Shown one piece after another: positions 61,489 to 64,000 of a DNA stretch of 64,000 nucleotides. The notes under the pieces are model-generated. The model saw only the letters and a list, made by a program, of their open reading frames with translations, was not told the DNA's origin and did no database searches. The stretch is from positions 806,001-870,000 of the forward strand of contig NZ_JACPYU010000003.1 of the NCBI RefSeq assembly GCF_016195855.1, read 5' to 3'. Within the stretch, counting starts at the first letter, position 1; the number at the start of each line of letters is the position of its first letter. Both the position numbers and the translations under genes were made by a program. Source of the stretch: Aquabacterium sp. Lineage in GTDB: Bacteria > Pseudomonadota > Gammaproteobacteria > Burkholderiales > Burkholderiaceae_C.

Positions 61489-64000
61489 TCACACCTCACC
61501 AGTGAGTTCGGTTGCGATCGTTGCGGGCGCCTTGTGGCGATCACCTTCGAGGCGAATGGCCAGTTTGCGCAGCAGCACATAGAACACAGGCGTCAGGAAG
61601 AGGCCGAACAGTGTCACGCCCAGCATTCCCGAGAACACGGCCACGCCCATGGCATGGCGCATCTCAGCGCCCGCACCCGTCGAGAAGACAAGCGGCACCA
61701 CCCCCATGATGAAGGCGATCGAGGTCATCAGGATCGGACGCAGACGCAACTTGCAGGCCTCCAGTGCGGCATCGACGGTCGAGCGGCCATGGAGCTCCAG
61801 CTCGCGGGCGAACTCCACGATCAGGATTGCATTTTTCGCCGACAGGCCCACCAGCACGAACAGCGCGATCTGCGTGAAGATGTTGTTGTCACCATGCGTG
61901 AGCCACACACCGATCAGGGCACACAGGATGGACATCGGCACGATCAGGATCACGGCCAGCGGCAGTGTCCAGCTTTCATACTGCGCGGCCAGCACGAGGA
62001 AGACCAGCAGCACGCACAGCGGGAACACATAGATCATCGTGTTGCCGGCCAGGATCTCCTGATAAGTCAGGTCGGTCCACTCGAAGTTCACGCCCTTGGG
62101 CAAGGTCTCCGCGGCGATCTTCTCCATGATGGCCTGGGCCTGGCCCGAGGAGACCCCCGGCGCAGGACCACCGTTGATGTCAGCCGCCACATAGGCGTTG
62201 TAACGCTGCACGCGGTCCGGGCCATACGAATCCGACACCTTCATCAGGCTGCCCAGCGGCACCATCTCACCCGAGTTGCTGCGCACCTTGAGTTGCGAGA
62301 TGGCTTCCGCGTTGCTGCGGAAAGGCGCATCGGCCTGCACGACGACCTGGAAGGTCCGACCGAACTTGTTGAAGTCGTTCGTATAGAGCGAGCCCAGGTT
62401 GATCTGCAGCGTGTCGAAGATGCTGCCCAGCGGCACGCCCATCTGCTTGGCCTTCGTGCGGTCCACGTCGGCAAAGAGTTGCGGCACATTGATCTGGTAG
62501 CTGCTGAACACACCAGCGAGCTGCGGGGTCTGCCAGGCCTTCATCTGCAAGGCCTGCACGCCCTTGTAGAGCTCGTCGTAGCCCACGTTGCCGCGGTCCT
62601 CGACGAAAAGCTTGAAGCCGCCGATGGTGCCCAGGCCATTCACGGAAGGCGGCGGGAAGACCATGATGAAGGCGTCCTGGATCGCGCCCAGGCGCTTGTT
62701 GACCTCGGCCGCAATGGCACCGCCCGACAGCGACGGGTCCTTGCGGTTCTTGAAGTCATCGAGCGTGTAGAACACGATGCCGGCGTTGGGCGCATTCGTG
62801 AAGCCGTTGATCGACAGACCCGGGAAGGCCACCGATTCCTTCACGCCCGGCACCGACTTCACGATGTCCGACATGCGACGGATCACGGCGTCCGTGCGCT
62901 CCAGCGAGGCGGCATCAGGCAGCTGCGCGAAGCCCACCAGGTACTGCTTGTCCTGTGCCGGCACGAAGCCCGAAGGCACCTGCCTGAACACGAAGAACGC
63001 CGCCACGCACAGCAGCAGGTAGACGCCCATGGTCGCGGCCTTGTGGCTCAGCGTGCCACGGACACCGCCCTGGTAGTTGTGCGAAGCCCGGTCGAACACG
63101 CGGTTGAAGCGCTTGAAGAAACCGCCGAGCACCTTGTCCATCAGGCGCGACAAGGCGTCCTTGGGCGCGTCATGCGGCTTGAGCAGCGTGGCGGCCAAAG
63201 CCGGCGACAGCGTCAGCGAGTTGAAGGCCGAGATCACGGTCGAGATCGCGATCGTCAGCGCGAACTGGCGATAGAACTGGCCTGTGAGGCCCGACACGTA
63301 GGCGATGGGCACGAACACCGCGCACAGCACCAGCGCGATCGCGATGATGGGCCCGGACACTTCCTTCATCGCCTGGATGGTCGCGTCGCGCGGACTCAAG
63401 CCATTGGCGATGTTGCGCTCGACGTTCTCGACCACCACGATGGCATCGTCCACCACGATGCCGATGGCCAGCACGAGGCCGAACAGCGACAGCGTGTTGA
63501 TCGAGAAGCCAAAGCCCAGCAGCACGGCAAACGTCCCCACGATGGACACAGGCACGGCCAGCAGCGGGATCAGCGAAGCGCGCCAGGTCTGCAGGAACAC
63601 GATCACGACCAGCACGACCAGGGCCACGGCCTCGGTCAGCGTCTTGATCACGGCCTTGATGGAGTCGCCCACGAACTGCGTCGGGTCGTACACGATCGTG
63701 TAGTCGACGTCGGCCGGGAAGTCCTTCTTGAGTTCGTCCATGGCCTTGCGCACATCGGCGGACAACTGCAGCGCGTTCGAATTGGGCGCCTCGAAGATGC
63801 CCATGCCGATGGCCGGCTTGTTGTTGAGCAGCGAGCGCAGTGCGTACTGGTTCGAACCCAGCTCGATGCGGGCCACGTCACGCAGGTGCGTCACGCCACC
63901 GTCGGCACTCGTCTTGACGATGATGTTGCCGAACTCCTCTTCCGTGCTCAGGCGACCGGATGCATTCACGGACAGCTGGAACGGAGCCTTGGTGTCGGGC
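61489..64000 (-). CDS. RND multidrug efflux permease, HAE1 family (cut by window end)
   Basis: At least 837 codons of the inner-membrane pump are present; the N-terminal part is outside the window, and the frame is open to the edge. The transmembrane helix with GIVVDDAIVVVENVE carries the proton-relay aspartates, and GGFKLFVEDRG and SFAxLP-type porter segments are typical of AcrB/MexF-like pumps. It exports drugs or other small toxic molecules with the outer-membrane factor downstream. The periplasmic adaptor gene should lie just beyond the window. Confidence 0.93.
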   Translation of the reverse strand, partial: PDTKAPFQLSVNASGRLSTEEEFGNIIVKTSADGGVTHLRDVARIELGSNQYALRSLLNNKPAIGMGIFEAPNSNALQLSADVRKAMDELKKDFPADVDYTIVYDPTQFVGDSIKAVIKTLTEAVALVVLVVIVFLQTWRASLIPLLAVPVSIVGTFAVLLGFGFSINTLSLFGLVLAIGIVVDDAIVVVENVERNIANGLSPRDATIQAMKEVSGPIIAIALVLCAVFVPIAYVSGLTGQFYRQFALTIAISTVISAFNSLTLSPALAATLLKPHDAPKDALSRLMDKVLGGFFKRFNRVFDRASHNYQGGVRGTLSHKAATMGVYLLLCVAAFFVFRQVPSGFVPAQDKQYLVGFAQLPDAASLERTDAVIRRMSDIVKSVPGVKESVAFPGLSINGFTNAPNAGIVFYTLDDFKNRKDPSLSGGAIAAEVNKRLGAIQDAFIMVFPPPSVNGLGTIGGFKLFVEDRGNVGYDELYKGVQALQMKAWQTPQLAGVFSSYQINVPQLFADVDRTKAKQMGVPLGSIFDTLQINLGSLYTNDFNKFGRTFQVVVQADAPFRSNAEAISQLKVRSNSGEMVPLGSLMKVSDSYGPDRVQRYNAYVAADINGGPAPGVSSGQAQAIMEKIAAETLPKGVNFEWTDLTYQEILAGNTMIYVFPLCVLLVFLVLAAQYESWTLPLAVILIVPMSILCALIGVWLTHGDNNIFTQIALFVLVGLSAKNAILIVEFARELELHGRSTVDAALEACKLRLRPILMTSIAFIMGVVPLVFSTGAGAEMRHAMGVAVFSGMLGVTLFGLFLTPVFYVLLRKLAIRLEGDRHKAPATIATELTGEV

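Noticed and set aside
1-64000. tRNA, rRNA, CRISPR arrays or complete insertion sequences
   Set aside because: None was recognised on reading either strand; a dedicated tRNA and repeat scan would be needed to exclude a missed short RNA gene.

Overview
The window looks like chromosomal DNA of a GC-rich betaproteobacterium of the order Burkholderiales. The gene types fit (PEP-CTERM exported proteins, a SHP/DHC/cytochrome b561 cluster with QseBC-like regulators, the PA2778/PA2779 pair, AidB, many LysR and TetR regulators), as does the codon use. A relative of Aquabacterium, Leptothrix or Rubrivivax is my best guess, by inference only. No rRNA, tRNA, CRISPR array or intact insertion sequence was recognised.

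Layout. 1-6.3 kb: a TetR-controlled SDR gene cut by the window edge, a 2-keto-4-pentenoate hydratase, the PA2779-PA2778 pair, and an enoyl-CoA hydratase/thiolase pair. 6.6-14.3 kb: a secreted CocE-type hydrolase, a large membrane protein of GT-C type, a CLC antiporter of the fluoride-type subgroup, catalase and a PEP-CTERM protein. 14.4-18.1 kb: the SHP, diheme cytochrome c and cytochrome b561 electron-transfer operon, running into a response regulator and histidine kinase. 18.1-21.4 kb: an operon of a trypsin-like protease, an FHA membrane protein and a phytochelatin-synthase-like protease. 21.5-31.3 kb: NnrU, an SOS-type gene with a clear LexA box, AidB with a TetR repressor, an MFS exporter, a tautomerase-isochorismatase fusion with its LysR regulator, and small enzymes. 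31.3-38.5 kb: chemotaxis and signalling genes (Aer-like receptor, CheD, CheR, soluble triple-PAS receptor).

38.8-46.5 kb: an EF-G paralogue behind a leader ORF and intrinsic terminator, a persulfide dioxygenase-rhodanese fusion, a solute-binding protein, a methyltransferase, a beta-propeller protein and a NYN-LOTUS protein. 46.5-49.4 kb is a lower-GC accessory islet: a decayed tyrosine integrase, a DNase I-fold protein with an acidic/basic tail, and an ankyrin protein. 49.4-55.5 kb: a VOC-flavin reductase fusion, hydrolases, and an unusual soluble Clp-type AAA+ ATPase fused to an FtsH-type (M41) peptidase. That gene is preceded by a small basic protein and a promoter/leader-ORF/terminator arrangement. 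55.5-64 kb: SDR/LysR pair, YceI, a lipase-like hydrolase, a YdeI-like protein and an RND efflux permease (cut by the window end) with its outer-membrane factor.

The strongest candidates for something undescribed are the Clp-M41 fusion protease with its possible attenuator, the attenuator-like leader of the EF-G paralogue, the protease/FHA/phytochelatin-synthase-like operon, and the SOS-box nuclease-like gene.
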